This document shows positions 44,137-53,325 of a stretch of 64,000 nt of DNA, piece by piece; the first letter of the stretch is position 1, and each line of letters begins with the position of its first letter. The DNA lies in contig NZ_CP009428.1 in assembly GCF_000758725.1 (NCBI RefSeq), positions 5,332,001 through 5,396,000 of the forward strand, in the 5' to 3' direction. The notes under the pieces are model-generated. The model was not told the origin of the DNA. It saw only the letters and a list, made by a program, of their open reading frames with translations, and searched no databases. Source of the stretch: Paenibacillus odorifer. GTDB lineage: Bacteria; Bacillota; Bacilli; Paenibacillales; Paenibacillaceae. Position numbers and translations under genes: made by a program.

Positions 44137-45165
44137 TTAATAAATAAACATTGCATCTCCAAAGCTAAAGAATCGGTACTTCTGCTCTATCGCTTCTTCA
44201 TAAGCAGCTAGAATATGTTCCCGACCTGCCAATGCGCTAACCAACATAACCAAAGTAGACTTTGGCAGGTGGAAATTGGTAATTAGCGCATTTACTACAC
44301 TGAACTTATACCCTGGATAGATAAAAATATCCGTCCAGCCACTGCATTCCACAAGCGGCCCACCTTCACATTGTCTTCCGACCGTTTCAAGTGTCCGACA
44401 AGACGTTGTGCCAACTGCAATAATACGGCCACCTCGTGCCTTAGTAGCATTTATGGTATCTGCCGTCTCTTGAGACATTACGAAGTACTCAGAATGCATA
44501 ACATGCTCTTCAACCTTCTCTACAGACATCGGACGAAAAGTACCGAGACCTACATGAAGGGTGATATAAGCGATATTTACACCCTTAGCCTCAATCTGTT
44601 CCAGCAATTCTTGGGTAAAATGAAGCCCTGCGGTAGGCGCAGCGGCCGATCCCTCATGCCGAGCATACACAGTCTGATATCGTTCACGATCATCCAGTGT
44701 TTCCTTAATATAAGGTGGCAGCGGCATCGTTCCCAGCCTGTCCAGAATCTCCTGAAAAATACCCTGATATATGAAACGAAGCGTACGGCCGCCCATATCA
44801 GCTTCGTCCTCGATAACGGCACGAAGCTCATCGCTAAAGATGATCACTGCGCCTGTCTTGAGCTTTTTCCCTGGCTTTACAAGTGCTTCCCAGCGATCAT
44901 CCCCAAGATTCTTCAGGAGGAGCACTTCCGCCTTAGCACCAGTATCTTCTTTCACTCCAAACAATCTAGCTGGAATGACTCTCGTATCATTTAGAACAAG
45001 CGTGTCTCCGGGATTAAAATAATCAATAATATCGGTAAAATGCCGGTGAGCCAGCTCTCCATCCTCCTTATTCACTAGAAGCAGTCTAGAAGCACTGCGA
45101 TCAGCGAGAGGTGTCTGGGCAATCAATTCTTCCGGCAAATGAAAATCATAAGCATCTACATTCAT
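44137..45165 (-). CDS. queA: S-adenosylmethionine:tRNA ribosyltransferase-isomerase QueA
   Basis: Converts preQ1 in tRNA to epoxyqueuosine using SAM as ribosyl donor, the step after Tgt. N-terminal DFHLPEELIAQTP, the VLNDTRVIPARLFG block and C-terminal TNFHLPKSTLVMLVSALAG are diagnostic. 342 residues. Adjacent tgt completes the pathway pair. The SpoIID-like gene ends 9 bases upstream, so read-through is likely. Confidence 0.97.
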   Translation of the reverse strand: MNVDAYDFHLPEELIAQTPLADRSASRLLLVNKEDGELAHRHFTDIIDYFNPGDTLVLNDTRVIPARLFGVKEDTGAKAEVLLLKNLGDDRWEALVKPGKKLKTGAVIIFSDELRAVIEDEADMGGRTLRFIYQGIFQEILDRLGTMPLPPYIKETLDDRERYQTVYARHEGSAAAPTAGLHFTQELLEQIEAKGVNIAYITLHVGLGTFRPMSVEKVEEHVMHSEYFVMSQETADTINATKARGGRIIAVGTTSCRTLETVGRQCEGGPLVECSGWTDIFIYPGYKFSVVNALITNFHLPKSTLVMLVSALAGREHILAAYEEAIEQKYRFFSFGDAMFIY

Positions 45166-45174
45166 GGTCTGTCT

Positions 45175-47274
45175 TCATTCCTTAACTATAGTAACGTTCT
45201 TATAATAGTGTTGCAATATTTGCTTGTAATCATACCCGCTGTCTGCCATGCCTTTCACGCCCCACTGCGACATGCCTAGACCATGGCCGTTGCCTTGCCC
45301 AATGAACAGAAAGCCCGAGCTGTTAGTGATCACTCTGGCCGCAGAATCTCCACCCATCACTACAGTTCCACTGCCATTCACATTAACCTTCCCCGATGCG
45401 GAAAGCACACCAGCACTTTGCGAGCTACTAATTGTGGCGGTAGCGCCGTCAGCGCCTAATACAGTATAACTTCCGGGTGCCACAATATCAAACAAAGTAC
45501 TAGGTAATCCATTAAACGCGGAGCGGAACATATCAGGATATTTCACATTCAGAGCCTGACCATTAGCTTTCACCTGAATCGCTCTTCCAGAAGGACCGCG
45601 CTGGGTGACCTGCAGGTTAGAGATACTGGAAGGGAGCGTGCTTGTTGTTTTGCCCTGCAAGCTTTTTAGAAGTTCAGCAGAGGTATACGGCCCTTTGATC
45701 CAGCTATAGCTGCCAGACTCATATACTTTATCCAGAGCCACAGCGTTCTCACCCGGATTCAGCTTTCCGACTGCACTAACACTGCTCTCAATAACTGGCA
45801 GAGGACGTATATTCACATCTTTGGTTGTAGCGGTAACTATATCGAGTCCGGCAGCAGTTTTGCTGCCGGTTAATTTAATATTATCTTCACGTGCATAACC
45901 AGAGGTACCATTCGCAAGCATAACATAGTACCACTTCTTAGCAGCAGCAGCCGAAACATCTTCAACGCTTGGAACACTAGCAAATACATCGCCACCATTC
46001 GCCCAAACCTCTGAAGGGTCAGCTGTCATACCACCACTATTGGAAGAAAATACAGCCTCAACAACTTTACCACCGCTCATCAGCACTTCACCAGCAGTAG
46101 TATCTACAGCTTTGATAATGGAGGGAGCTTCAGACCCGATTCCGTTATATACCTGACTAAGAGTGGTATCTACTACATTCGCTACATCAAAACGGTTGCC
46201 TTGCGACAGCGCATAGCTGCGGGCGGCGACAGCCTGAGCTTTTAGCGCTTCTTCTGGCCAGCTGGAGGAAACCTCTCCTCCCACTACGGCATACAAGTAT
46301 TGCTCCAGCGGCACTACATTAATTACAGCCAGCGATCCGCTCAAATTGCTCAGTTCCAAATTTCCGCGATATGTACGCTTGGATCTTTCCACTAACTGAA
46401 TCCCAGTCTCGCTGCCTGCCGCAAGAAATTTAGCATTGCTTCCAGAAACCAGATAATGATCGGCTTGAGTTTCACTGCTAAAATCCAGCCCGGCATCCTT
46501 ACGCAGTATTAATCCGGGCGAGGTGGCCACAGAAACCGTAAATTGTGGTGCCGCCGTAGACACAGCGGCCTGAACAGCTGTTAAATCACTATCATTGGCA
46601 GCTTCGCCTACCCATACCTCTACTTGTGCACTGCCATCGTTTCCTGCCAGAAACACCTTCCAAGCATCCAAACCAGCTGCAGTGAGGCTATTTAGCGCCA
46701 CATCTGCTTCCTGCTCCGAAGAATAGCGGCCAGCTGATAGATGCTTATTGCCTTTCACCGCCGGGGTTTGGTCAGCAGGAATGCTCAGCCCTGCTTTGAC
46801 TACACGGGTAAGCCCATCCTTGGCAGCTGCTTCACTAGCATAGACGCCCGTGTACAACTGATACACAGTCGCTCCATTTCTGGAGATTGCAACAATCTGT
46901 GGTTTATCGGAGGTGGATTGGAGCTTTTTAGCTGCATCCGCTGCTGTCTGCCAGCTTGAAACCTCCATCACCTTAACTCTATATCCGTCCAGACTTACAC
47001 GAATTTGCTTCTGTGCTGGGATAGATACCAAAGGGGCACTTCCTGCTTGATCCGACAGCAAAGTAAAGCTTTGCGTTGATAGCAGTGTTACTGCTGGCAC
47101 AGTGGATTTATATTTACTTCCAATATCAGCATAAAGAGCAACTCGTATCGTGCTATTAGAATCGGCATGACTGGCACCCGCAGGGATCAGGAAACTTCCT
47201 ACAGCAAGCGCAGCCGCAAGCAATCCTTTGCTTAGCGGGGCGACCCCTCTCCATTTCCTCTTCGTATGCTTCAT
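45175..47274 (-). CDS. secreted SpoIID/LytB-domain protein with SPOR region
   Basis: 699 residues. A signal peptide ends near GASHADS. The region about 105-235 looks like SPOR-type repeats (VYQLYTGVYASEAAAKDGL and AGRYSSEQEADVALNSL), which bind denuded glycan. The SpoIID/LytB domain follows in two parts: VPLEQYLYAVVGGEVSSSWP with EALKAQAVAARSYAL, and the C-terminal GHGLGMSQWGVKGMADSGYDY. An SH3-like stretch (about 480-550) is inserted between. SpoIID is a lytic transglycosylase; this version is larger and may act in cell-wall or spore morphogenesis. GGAGG lies 7 bases before the ATG. Between ruvB and queA. Confidence 0.9.
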   Translation of the reverse strand: MKHTKRKWRGVAPLSKGLLAAALAVGSFLIPAGASHADSNSTIRVALYADIGSKYKSTVPAVTLLSTQSFTLLSDQAGSAPLVSIPAQKQIRVSLDGYRVKVMEVSSWQTAADAAKKLQSTSDKPQIVAISRNGATVYQLYTGVYASEAAAKDGLTRVVKAGLSIPADQTPAVKGNKHLSAGRYSSEQEADVALNSLTAAGLDAWKVFLAGNDGSAQVEVWVGEAANDSDLTAVQAAVSTAAPQFTVSVATSPGLILRKDAGLDFSSETQADHYLVSGSNAKFLAAGSETGIQLVERSKRTYRGNLELSNLSGSLAVINVVPLEQYLYAVVGGEVSSSWPEEALKAQAVAARSYALSQGNRFDVANVVDTTLSQVYNGIGSEAPSIIKAVDTTAGEVLMSGGKVVEAVFSSNSGGMTADPSEVWANGGDVFASVPSVEDVSAAAAKKWYYVMLANGTSGYAREDNIKLTGSKTAAGLDIVTATTKDVNIRPLPVIESSVSAVGKLNPGENAVALDKVYESGSYSWIKGPYTSAELLKSLQGKTTSTLPSSISNLQVTQRGPSGRAIQVKANGQALNVKYPDMFRSAFNGLPSTLFDIVAPGSYTVLGADGATATISSSQSAGVLSASGKVNVNGSGTVVMGGDSAARVITNSSGFLFIGQGNGHGLGMSQWGVKGMADSGYDYKQILQHYYKNVTIVKE

Positions 47275-47306
47275 CCAGCATCCTCCTTTATAATTGTAGT
47301 GACGGA

Positions 47307-48314
47307 CTAGTGCTGCTCCGGAGGGAGCGGAAGCCCTAAATGATGATAAGCGGCCGGGGTTACAATTCTTCCACGCGGACTCCGCTGCAAGAAACCTATC
47401 TGCAGCAGGTACGGCTCATATACGTCCTCAATCGTCTGACTTTCCTCACCAATCGTAGCTGCAATCGTGTCCAGTCCTACAGGACCGCCGCGAAAGCTTG
47501 AAATCATAGCACTTAACATCTTGTGGTCAATACTGTCCAGCCCACGCGGGTCCACCTGAAGCATCTTCAATGCTTCCCCAGAAATTTCAGGAGTTATAAT
47601 TCCATCTCCGCGCACTTGAGCAAAATCACGGACCCGTTTTAATAAGCGGTTGGCAATCCGCGGCGTTCCCCGCGAACGAAGCGCGATCTCTTCTGCAGCA
47701 TCGCCAACAATCTCAATGCCTAGAAGATCCGCATTTCGAGATACAATGTAACTCAGCTCATCTATGTTATAGAATTCCAGGCGACTGACCACTCCGAAAC
47801 GATCACGCAGTGGCGCAGACAATAGTCCTGCCCGGGTTGTGGCACCTATCAGTGTGAACGGCGGCAAATCCAATCGTACCGAACGGGCACTTGGCCCTTT
47901 GCCGATCATGATATCCAGCGCGAAATCCTCCATCGCAGGATACATAACCTCCTCGACCGTGCGGTGCAAACGATGAATCTCATCAATGAAAAGCACGTCG
48001 CCTTCCTGCAGATTCGTCAGCAGAGCGGCAAGATCGCCTGGACGCTCTATCGCGGGGCCGGAAGTTGTTCGCAGGTTCACGCCCAGCTCATTGGCGATAA
48101 TATTAGCGAGCGTTGTTTTGCCGAGACCCGGAGGTCCGTACAGCAGCACATGATCCAGCGCTTCGCTTCTCATTTTGGCCGCTTCTATATATACTTTCAG
48201 GTTTTCTTTCACCTGAGTCTGGCCGATATATTCTCCCAGATAACGAGGGCGCAAGCTTAGTTCTACCGCCTGCTCGTCCATCATCAAATTCGCGGATATA
48301 ATCCGGTCATCCAT
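47307..48314 (-). CDS. ruvB: Holliday junction branch migration ATPase RuvB
   Basis: Hexameric AAA+ motor driving branch migration. SLRPRYLGEYIGQ, Walker A YGPPGLGKTTLA, Walker B VLFIDEIHRL, sensor 1 IGATTRAGLLSAPLRDRFG and the C-terminal winged helix (IGFLQRSPRGRIVTPAAY) are intact. 335 residues. It follows ruvA by 36 bases. Confidence 0.97.
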   Translation of the reverse strand: MDDRIISANLMMDEQAVELSLRPRYLGEYIGQTQVKENLKVYIEAAKMRSEALDHVLLYGPPGLGKTTLANIIANELGVNLRTTSGPAIERPGDLAALLTNLQEGDVLFIDEIHRLHRTVEEVMYPAMEDFALDIMIGKGPSARSVRLDLPPFTLIGATTRAGLLSAPLRDRFGVVSRLEFYNIDELSYIVSRNADLLGIEIVGDAAEEIALRSRGTPRIANRLLKRVRDFAQVRGDGIITPEISGEALKMLQVDPRGLDSIDHKMLSAMISSFRGGPVGLDTIAATIGEESQTIEDVYEPYLLQIGFLQRSPRGRIVTPAAYHHLGLPLPPEQH

Positions 48315-48350
48315 TTCCTATCGCTCCCTTTCTTTAGGATGTGTACGGCT

Positions 48351-48968
48351 TTACTTAGCTATATATAGCAGCCCTAGTGCTTTCTTCATCAGCACATCTA
48401 CAGTTCCTGTTTCTGCTCCCTCTTTCTTCAAAGCGAGCCACACGCGGTCCAATTCGCTTTCGGTATAACCCAGCCCCTTAAGCGCATCCCGCGCCTCTTG
48501 CCAGGCCAATCCGTCCGTTGCCTCTTCCGTTGGCACTGCAAACAATCCCGTTTGCATTGAAGCCATACTGAGTCCGTCCAGCTTGTCCTTCAAATCAAGG
48601 ATCATGCGCTGTGCTGTCTTTTTGCCAATGCCCGGCAATTTCGTTAAGAACGTTATATTCTCTTGATAAATCGCTGAAATCAACTGATCCGGTGTTCCAC
48701 CTGTCAGGATTCCAAGCGCAACCCTAGGACCGATGCCAGATACCTCTATCAGCTTGCGGAACAATTTTTGTTCCTCACGAGTCGGGAACCCAAATAATAG
48801 CGTAGCGTCCTCACGTGTTTGGTAATGAATATAGATCGTTACAGGTCCTTCTACTTTGGCAAAAGCATAAGGATTCGGGCAGAATACCCGGTATCCTACT
48901 CCCTGCACATCCAGCACCACATATTCCGACTCCAAATGAACAACGGGTCCTCTTAAGAAATCTATCAT
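48351..48968 (-). CDS. ruvA: Holliday junction branch migration protein RuvA
   Basis: Tetrameric junction-binding subunit guiding RuvB. Domain I is the OB-fold opening MIDFLRGPVVHLES; domain II has helix-hairpin-helix motifs (SGIGPRVALGIL and PGIGKKTAQRMILDL); domain III ends GLGYTESELDRVW. 205 residues. The start ATG overlaps the ruvC stop (ATGA), so the two are translationally coupled. Confidence 0.97.
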   Translation of the reverse strand: MIDFLRGPVVHLESEYVVLDVQGVGYRVFCPNPYAFAKVEGPVTIYIHYQTREDATLLFGFPTREEQKLFRKLIEVSGIGPRVALGILTGGTPDQLISAIYQENITFLTKLPGIGKKTAQRMILDLKDKLDGLSMASMQTGLFAVPTEEATDGLAWQEARDALKGLGYTESELDRVWLALKKEGAETGTVDVLMKKALGLLYIAK

Positions 48969-49468
48969 TTTCGCAATACCTCATTTAATTTAGAATTAAG
49001 ACTGCTCGAATGGGCATGACATACCGCTACCGCCAGCGCATCCGCCACATCATCGGGTTTCGGAATCGCCGATAGCTTCAGCAGCAGCTTCACCATTTCC
49101 TGGACCTGCCGTTTCTCAGCCTTACCATAACCCACAACAGCCTGCTTTACCATCATAGGTGTATATTCCGAGACGGGGAGACCCCGCTGTACTGCAGCTA
49201 ATATAGTCACACCGCGGGCCTGCGCCACTGGCAATGCTGTAGTAACGTTGCGAGCGAAAAACAGCTTTTCTATCGCCACAGCATCGGGTTTATATTTATC
49301 AATGAGCTGACCCATGCCTTCATAGACATGCAGCAGTCGTTCTTCCTCAGGCGTATGAGCCTCAGTCTGAATACAACCATATTGGACGGGGGTCAGTTTA
49401 TGTCCTTCCTTATCTACAAAGCCAAAGCCGACGATCGCCAGCCCCGGATCAATTCCCAAAATACGCAA
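48965..49468 (-). CDS. ruvC: Holliday junction endonuclease RuvC
   Basis: Resolvase of the RNase H fold. The four acidic residues are in place: RILGIDPGLAIVGFG, VAIEKLFFARN and PDDVADALAVAVCHA (two aspartates). 167 residues. B. subtilis lacks ruvC and uses RecU; its presence in the ruvCAB order is consistent with a Paenibacillus-type genome. Confidence 0.97.
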   Translation of the reverse strand: MRILGIDPGLAIVGFGFVDKEGHKLTPVQYGCIQTEAHTPEEERLLHVYEGMGQLIDKYKPDAVAIEKLFFARNVTTALPVAQARGVTILAAVQRGLPVSEYTPMMVKQAVVGYGKAEKRQVQEMVKLLLKLSAIPKPDDVADALAVAVCHAHSSSLNSKLNEVLRK

Positions 49469-49661
49469 ACATGATCTCTCCTCTATAACAGGCAGATTAT
49501 TCCACCGTTTTCATCCATTCCTCCGCCATGAAGCGAACATATGTATTCCTTCTAACCATTATAGCAAAAATCCCCCTTGCGGGAGAAAAAAAGTTTACCG
49601 TTTGCAGCGAAATGGCAACTTTAGGCCTACAGCTTAGACTCTTCCCCGTTTCATTTCACAC

Positions 49662-49705
49662 AAAAAAGCTGCCCTCAGCCATTAATAATGACTTTTGGAC
49701 AGCTT
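49662..49705 (-). terminator. terminator of bofC
   Basis: Minus strand AAGCTGTCC pairs with GGGCAGCTT and is followed by six T, just past the bofC stop. A second small hairpin (TCCCGCAAGGGGGA plus T5 on the minus strand) lies near 49570-49588. Confidence 0.75.
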
Positions 49706-49712
49706 ATCAAAT

Positions 49713-50438
49713 CTATTGCTTGTTCTGCATGACATGCTCAGCAGCTTCGCGGGCATAATCACTGAAGGTAGACAGCACACTGTTGTACTCTTCAATATCC
49801 TGAACACGAATCCCCTCGTGAAGCTCTTTCCAAATATTTTCCGGCAATGAGGATTTCAGGGAACCCATATCCATTTGAAAAAAAGTCTTCAGTACCTTTT
49901 CCTGAACTGGCGGACCTTTAAACAAGGTCAAATTCCCAAACGCATCTACACCAATATAGGCTTCTTTTTTTATCATTGTCGATAAATCATTCACTTTTTG
50001 TTCCAGCCACAAATCCCCTTCTGAACTAATCCAACCGCTCCATTCAGGGTGTTCATTGATTATAGTCTTCAGCTGAAGCGGGTTCTTTACGCCTGGCAAC
50101 GTCTGAATCTCTTCTCCGGACACATAGGTTGTTTTTAAATGAACGGTTCTGCTGAGCCCACTTTGGGAGATGGTTTGCAGCAGTTGTTCGTTATTTAAAG
50201 TGCCCTTCTCTTTTGCCTCATCACTGTCCTCGCCTACTTTAAAGACAGCTGCGGCTAACTCACTATCGGCACTATCCGCCCAGCTAGAATTCGTCAGCAG
50301 TCCACTGATTTCCTCAGGTACCTGCATACTGCGCCAAGCCAGTACAGTAAAAGCTATACAAGCAGCTCCTACCCAAAGCGCCTTTTTCCAACGTCTCCAT
50401 CGCCGCCAAAGTTGTTTTTTTAAGCGAAACGCGTTCAC
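49713..50438 (-). CDS. bofC: BofC-like intercompartmental signalling protein
   Basis: 241 residues. A basic N-terminus (KKQLWRRWRRWKKALW) precedes one membrane or signal segment, after which the protein is extracytoplasmic. The C-terminal half matches BofC: HLKTTYVSGEEIQTLPG, then EWSGWISSEGDLWLEQKVNDLS and IGVDAFGNLTLFKGPP. In B. subtilis BofC is a forespore protein that delays pro-sigmaK processing through SpoIVB. An insertion of about 40 residues after the membrane segment makes it longer than the B. subtilis protein. Position next to the ruv genes agrees with Bacillus synteny. Confidence 0.85.
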   Translation of the reverse strand: MNAFRLKKQLWRRWRRWKKALWVGAACIAFTVLAWRSMQVPEEISGLLTNSSWADSADSELAAAVFKVGEDSDEAKEKGTLNNEQLLQTISQSGLSRTVHLKTTYVSGEEIQTLPGVKNPLQLKTIINEHPEWSGWISSEGDLWLEQKVNDLSTMIKKEAYIGVDAFGNLTLFKGPPVQEKVLKTFFQMDMGSLKSSLPENIWKELHEGIRVQDIEEYNSVLSTFSDYAREAAEHVMQNKQ

Positions 50439-50807
50439 GTTAATCCCTTCATTCTGGTTTTTCCCTATTGTGACCTAAGAAGGGAGCATTTATGCGCTTT
50501 TCTGTGAATAATCGACATTTCTCCAAAAATACAAGGTTGACCTTGCAGTATGGTTCAAGGTTTATGGTGTAAGTCTGGAAGGGCGATTCTGGGGAGAGGT
50601 TTCACATACCGGCCTTAGGTGATACCTATTTCATGACGATCGACCATTTTTTCCACCAAAACTTTTGCTTTGCCAATAGACTATTTAGTTCTTAGTGTGC
50701 TATGCCATTGAATTGGGCGTTTGGGATGGTAGCGATGTAGGCGTTCTGCGTTTGCGTGATGGGGGGATGCGTTCTACGTTTGCGCGTTGTGCGGAGTGGA
50801 TCTAAAA
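50439..50807. other. gene-free region before the repeat element
   Basis: No convincing gene. It includes the bofC promoter side and a short direct repeat, GCGTTCTGCGTTTGCG at 50741 and GCGTTCTACGTTTGCG at 50769, 28 bases apart. Base use here is unlike the neighbouring genes. The stretch after the repeat element (50991-51187) also shows nothing. Confidence 0.5.
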
Positions 50808-50990
50808 CTAATTAGGGAAAAACTCCCTGAAAATAGCATATATTCGCTCTAAATGAACGAAATCAGGGAATTACTCCCTAATAAACAAGCTGTTTTCCTT
50901 AATTCCCGGGAATCAGACATATATTAGGGAGTTTTTCCCCCATTATATGTCTGACGACCAGAATCCTAAGAATTTCAGGGAGAAATTCCC
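50808..50990. repeat. four spaced AGGGA/TCCCT palindromes
   Basis: Cores are AGGGAAAAACTCCCT (50814), AGGGAATTACTCCCT (50865), AGGGAGTTTTTCCCC (50926) and AGGGAGAAATTCCCT (50977). Intervals are 51, 61 and 51 bases. The third lies inside a larger hairpin whose arms are CAGACATATA and TATATGTCTG (50914-50953). A perfect ATTCCCGGGAAT lies just before it (50902-50913). Same layout as the elements near 1.9 kb and 56.9 kb, with a different core. Confidence 0.75.
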
Positions 50991-51187
50991 TAATCGCTCT
51001 ATAAGTGTTTTACTTTTTGCTTCAATTGAAGCATAAGTTCGTTCTTCACTTATTATTTTACCTAGGCCTCAATCGGTGCTCACTCGGTACGTCACTTGAA
51101 GCATCATTGGTCATCAAATGCTGCCTCAGCTTCAAGTGGTAATTTCTTTTACCTTTGTTCAGCATCTTCTTCGTATTAAAGTCATAT

Positions 51188-53314
51188 TTAAGCGTTAGGA
51201 ACCACCGGCAGCTTCACATGGCTCGGATACTCACGATTATGGTAAACGGTCTGCAGCACAGTAATCGCTTCTGAATCTTCATATGGATTATTACCTGTAT
51301 TTGTATTAGGGAAAGCAACGAATTTGCTGGACGAAGTAACCGAGAACCGAATTCGGTGTCCAACAGCAAATCTATGGGCTATATTCGGCATGAAAATATC
51401 ATATTTCTCCACCTGCCCAGGAATCAGCAGCTCAGGTGCTTCCAATCCATGACGGTATTTAGCTCTGACAATATAATTCGATAACCGGATGGAGTCCCCT
51501 TGTCCATTCACATCACTAAGCGTAACTACCCAATCCGTATCCTTGCCAGTACTGGTAGCATAGATAACCGCAGACAATTCTCCGGCCACAGTCAGCTCTT
51601 CCGTCAGAATATCACTAGTGTAGACAAGGATATCATTGCGCAGCTCGTATTTCCGCAAATTTTCAGGCTCTCGTTCACCGCTATCATTCATAGGATCATG
51701 AGGATTATAGACATAAGTATCTTCAGGAGAATGTTCCTCAGGCGCTGCGAGCAGTTGCCCATCCCCATGTCCTGAATTCGCTCGCCCACCGCTGGAAAGG
51801 TAGAAGGAAGAAACTGTGGCTTCGGCAGGTGTCCAATCCGCGGACGTTCTCCACTGATTTTCACCAACAACATAATAAGAGGCTCTAGGCTCCTGATCTA
51901 TTCCATTTGGAATGCCTTTGAGGAAGCGGTCGAACCAGCGCAGCACAGAAACATCGTAATCATAGACTACGGCATCATTGCCGAAGCTCACACCTTCATA
52001 GTCTCTGGCTCTGTTCGGCCCGTGCTCCCAAGCGCCCAGACGGATTTTGCGATTAGGCACATCATGTTCTGTCAGCATTCTCCAAGTCTCCGATACGCCG
52101 GCGCTGTCGCCGTCATACCAGCCTGAGATGACATACATAGGCACCTGCACCTGATCTCCGCGCTCGGTAAAAGTACAGTTTTTCCAGAAATCATCATACT
52201 CGGGATGCTGGCTCCACAGATCCCATGGACCTGATGTTTTGCCAATCATTTGCTGAGGGATCTCTTTAATCGGTCTTGCATCAACGGCTGCTTCCGGATT
52301 CACCGTAATGCCTCCAAAGATATCAAAATCCGTCCGAGTACCCACAGATTGAGCAAGAGTCCAAGAGAGCAACGGCCAAGAACAAAGAGTTCCCCCTTTG
52401 CGAACGGTATCAACAAATGGAGAGCCTACATTCACTTCATCCACAACCGCCTTCAGATTCGGGTGCCCACTGGTGGCCGCCGCCACAACAACAAAACCTA
52501 GATAGGATGCGCCCCACATGCCGACGTTGCCATCCGACCATTCCTGAGCAATAATCCAATCAATCGTATCATAGCCGTCATCCCGTTCATTATAAAAAGG
52601 AATCAGTTCTCCTTCCGAATCCGCCCGCCCCCTAACATCCTGCCATACTACTGCATAACCTTTATTGGCCCATCTCATAAAAATCTCTTTTTTTCCGTTT
52701 CGGTCATAACATGTTCTTACGAGAATTGTTGGCAGCTTGGTTCCCGGCTTAATGCCCTCTGGTAAAAAAACATCTGTCGCCAGCCTCACTCCATCACGCA
52801 TCGGAATCAGATCAGTGCCCAGATCGTTTACACCATATTCTGCCTTAGATAGAAGAGGATCATCGTAGACCACTAACGGAGTCAGCTTCTCATAACCCGC
52901 TTTAACCATAAGCTCAATACCATACCGATTCGGTGTAAGAAAAGCGATAATCTCCCCATCCAAAGTCACAATGTCCAGAGCCGTCTCTTTGCGCAGCGCC
53001 CATACTTGTGAGGTCAGTTCGCGGCCTTCAATCTGCGCCTGATACTGGATATGCTTTTGATAGATATCGCCATTACTCAGCACAACCTCATAATCTACCC
53101 ACTCCGCTTTAGCATAAGCGTCTAAATGTTTGTGGATTTTTTGAAGTGGAAGCACAGTTTTGAACTGTCCATCCAGCACATTGTCTTGCATTTGCGTTCT
53201 TCTGCGCGGATCGACCTTAGCGAGCATGATCTGTTGCTCTGTAAAATGAATTTTGCCTGTATAAACACCAGAAAAGTAGACGTTAAATGTAGTTGTGTGT
53301 AAGTAGGTTGTCAT
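51188..53314 (-). CDS. CocE/NonD-family serine hydrolase
   Basis: 708 residues, X-Pro dipeptidyl-peptidase S15/CocE superfamily. An N-terminal region of about 180 residues is specific to this subgroup. The alpha/beta hydrolase core follows (MRDGVRLATDVFLPEG, YAVVWQDVRGRADSEGE) with the nucleophile elbow GMWGASYLGF, acid residue region ISGWYDGDSAGV and histidine in LGAWEHGPNR. The C-terminal jelly-roll domain includes GHRIRFSVTSSSKFVAFPNT. Substrate (acyl ester, amide or peptide) is not predictable. Start MTTYLH is preferred over the longer frame because AGGGGAT lies 8 bases upstream. Last gene of a three-gene operon with the M19 and cyclodeaminase-like genes. Confidence 0.88.
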   Translation of the reverse strand: MTTYLHTTTFNVYFSGVYTGKIHFTEQQIMLAKVDPRRRTQMQDNVLDGQFKTVLPLQKIHKHLDAYAKAEWVDYEVVLSNGDIYQKHIQYQAQIEGRELTSQVWALRKETALDIVTLDGEIIAFLTPNRYGIELMVKAGYEKLTPLVVYDDPLLSKAEYGVNDLGTDLIPMRDGVRLATDVFLPEGIKPGTKLPTILVRTCYDRNGKKEIFMRWANKGYAVVWQDVRGRADSEGELIPFYNERDDGYDTIDWIIAQEWSDGNVGMWGASYLGFVVVAAATSGHPNLKAVVDEVNVGSPFVDTVRKGGTLCSWPLLSWTLAQSVGTRTDFDIFGGITVNPEAAVDARPIKEIPQQMIGKTSGPWDLWSQHPEYDDFWKNCTFTERGDQVQVPMYVISGWYDGDSAGVSETWRMLTEHDVPNRKIRLGAWEHGPNRARDYEGVSFGNDAVVYDYDVSVLRWFDRFLKGIPNGIDQEPRASYYVVGENQWRTSADWTPAEATVSSFYLSSGGRANSGHGDGQLLAAPEEHSPEDTYVYNPHDPMNDSGEREPENLRKYELRNDILVYTSDILTEELTVAGELSAVIYATSTGKDTDWVVTLSDVNGQGDSIRLSNYIVRAKYRHGLEAPELLIPGQVEKYDIFMPNIAHRFAVGHRIRFSVTSSSKFVAFPNTNTGNNPYEDSEAITVLQTVYHNREYPSHVKLPVVPNA

Positions 53315-53325
53315 CTGTTTATCCC

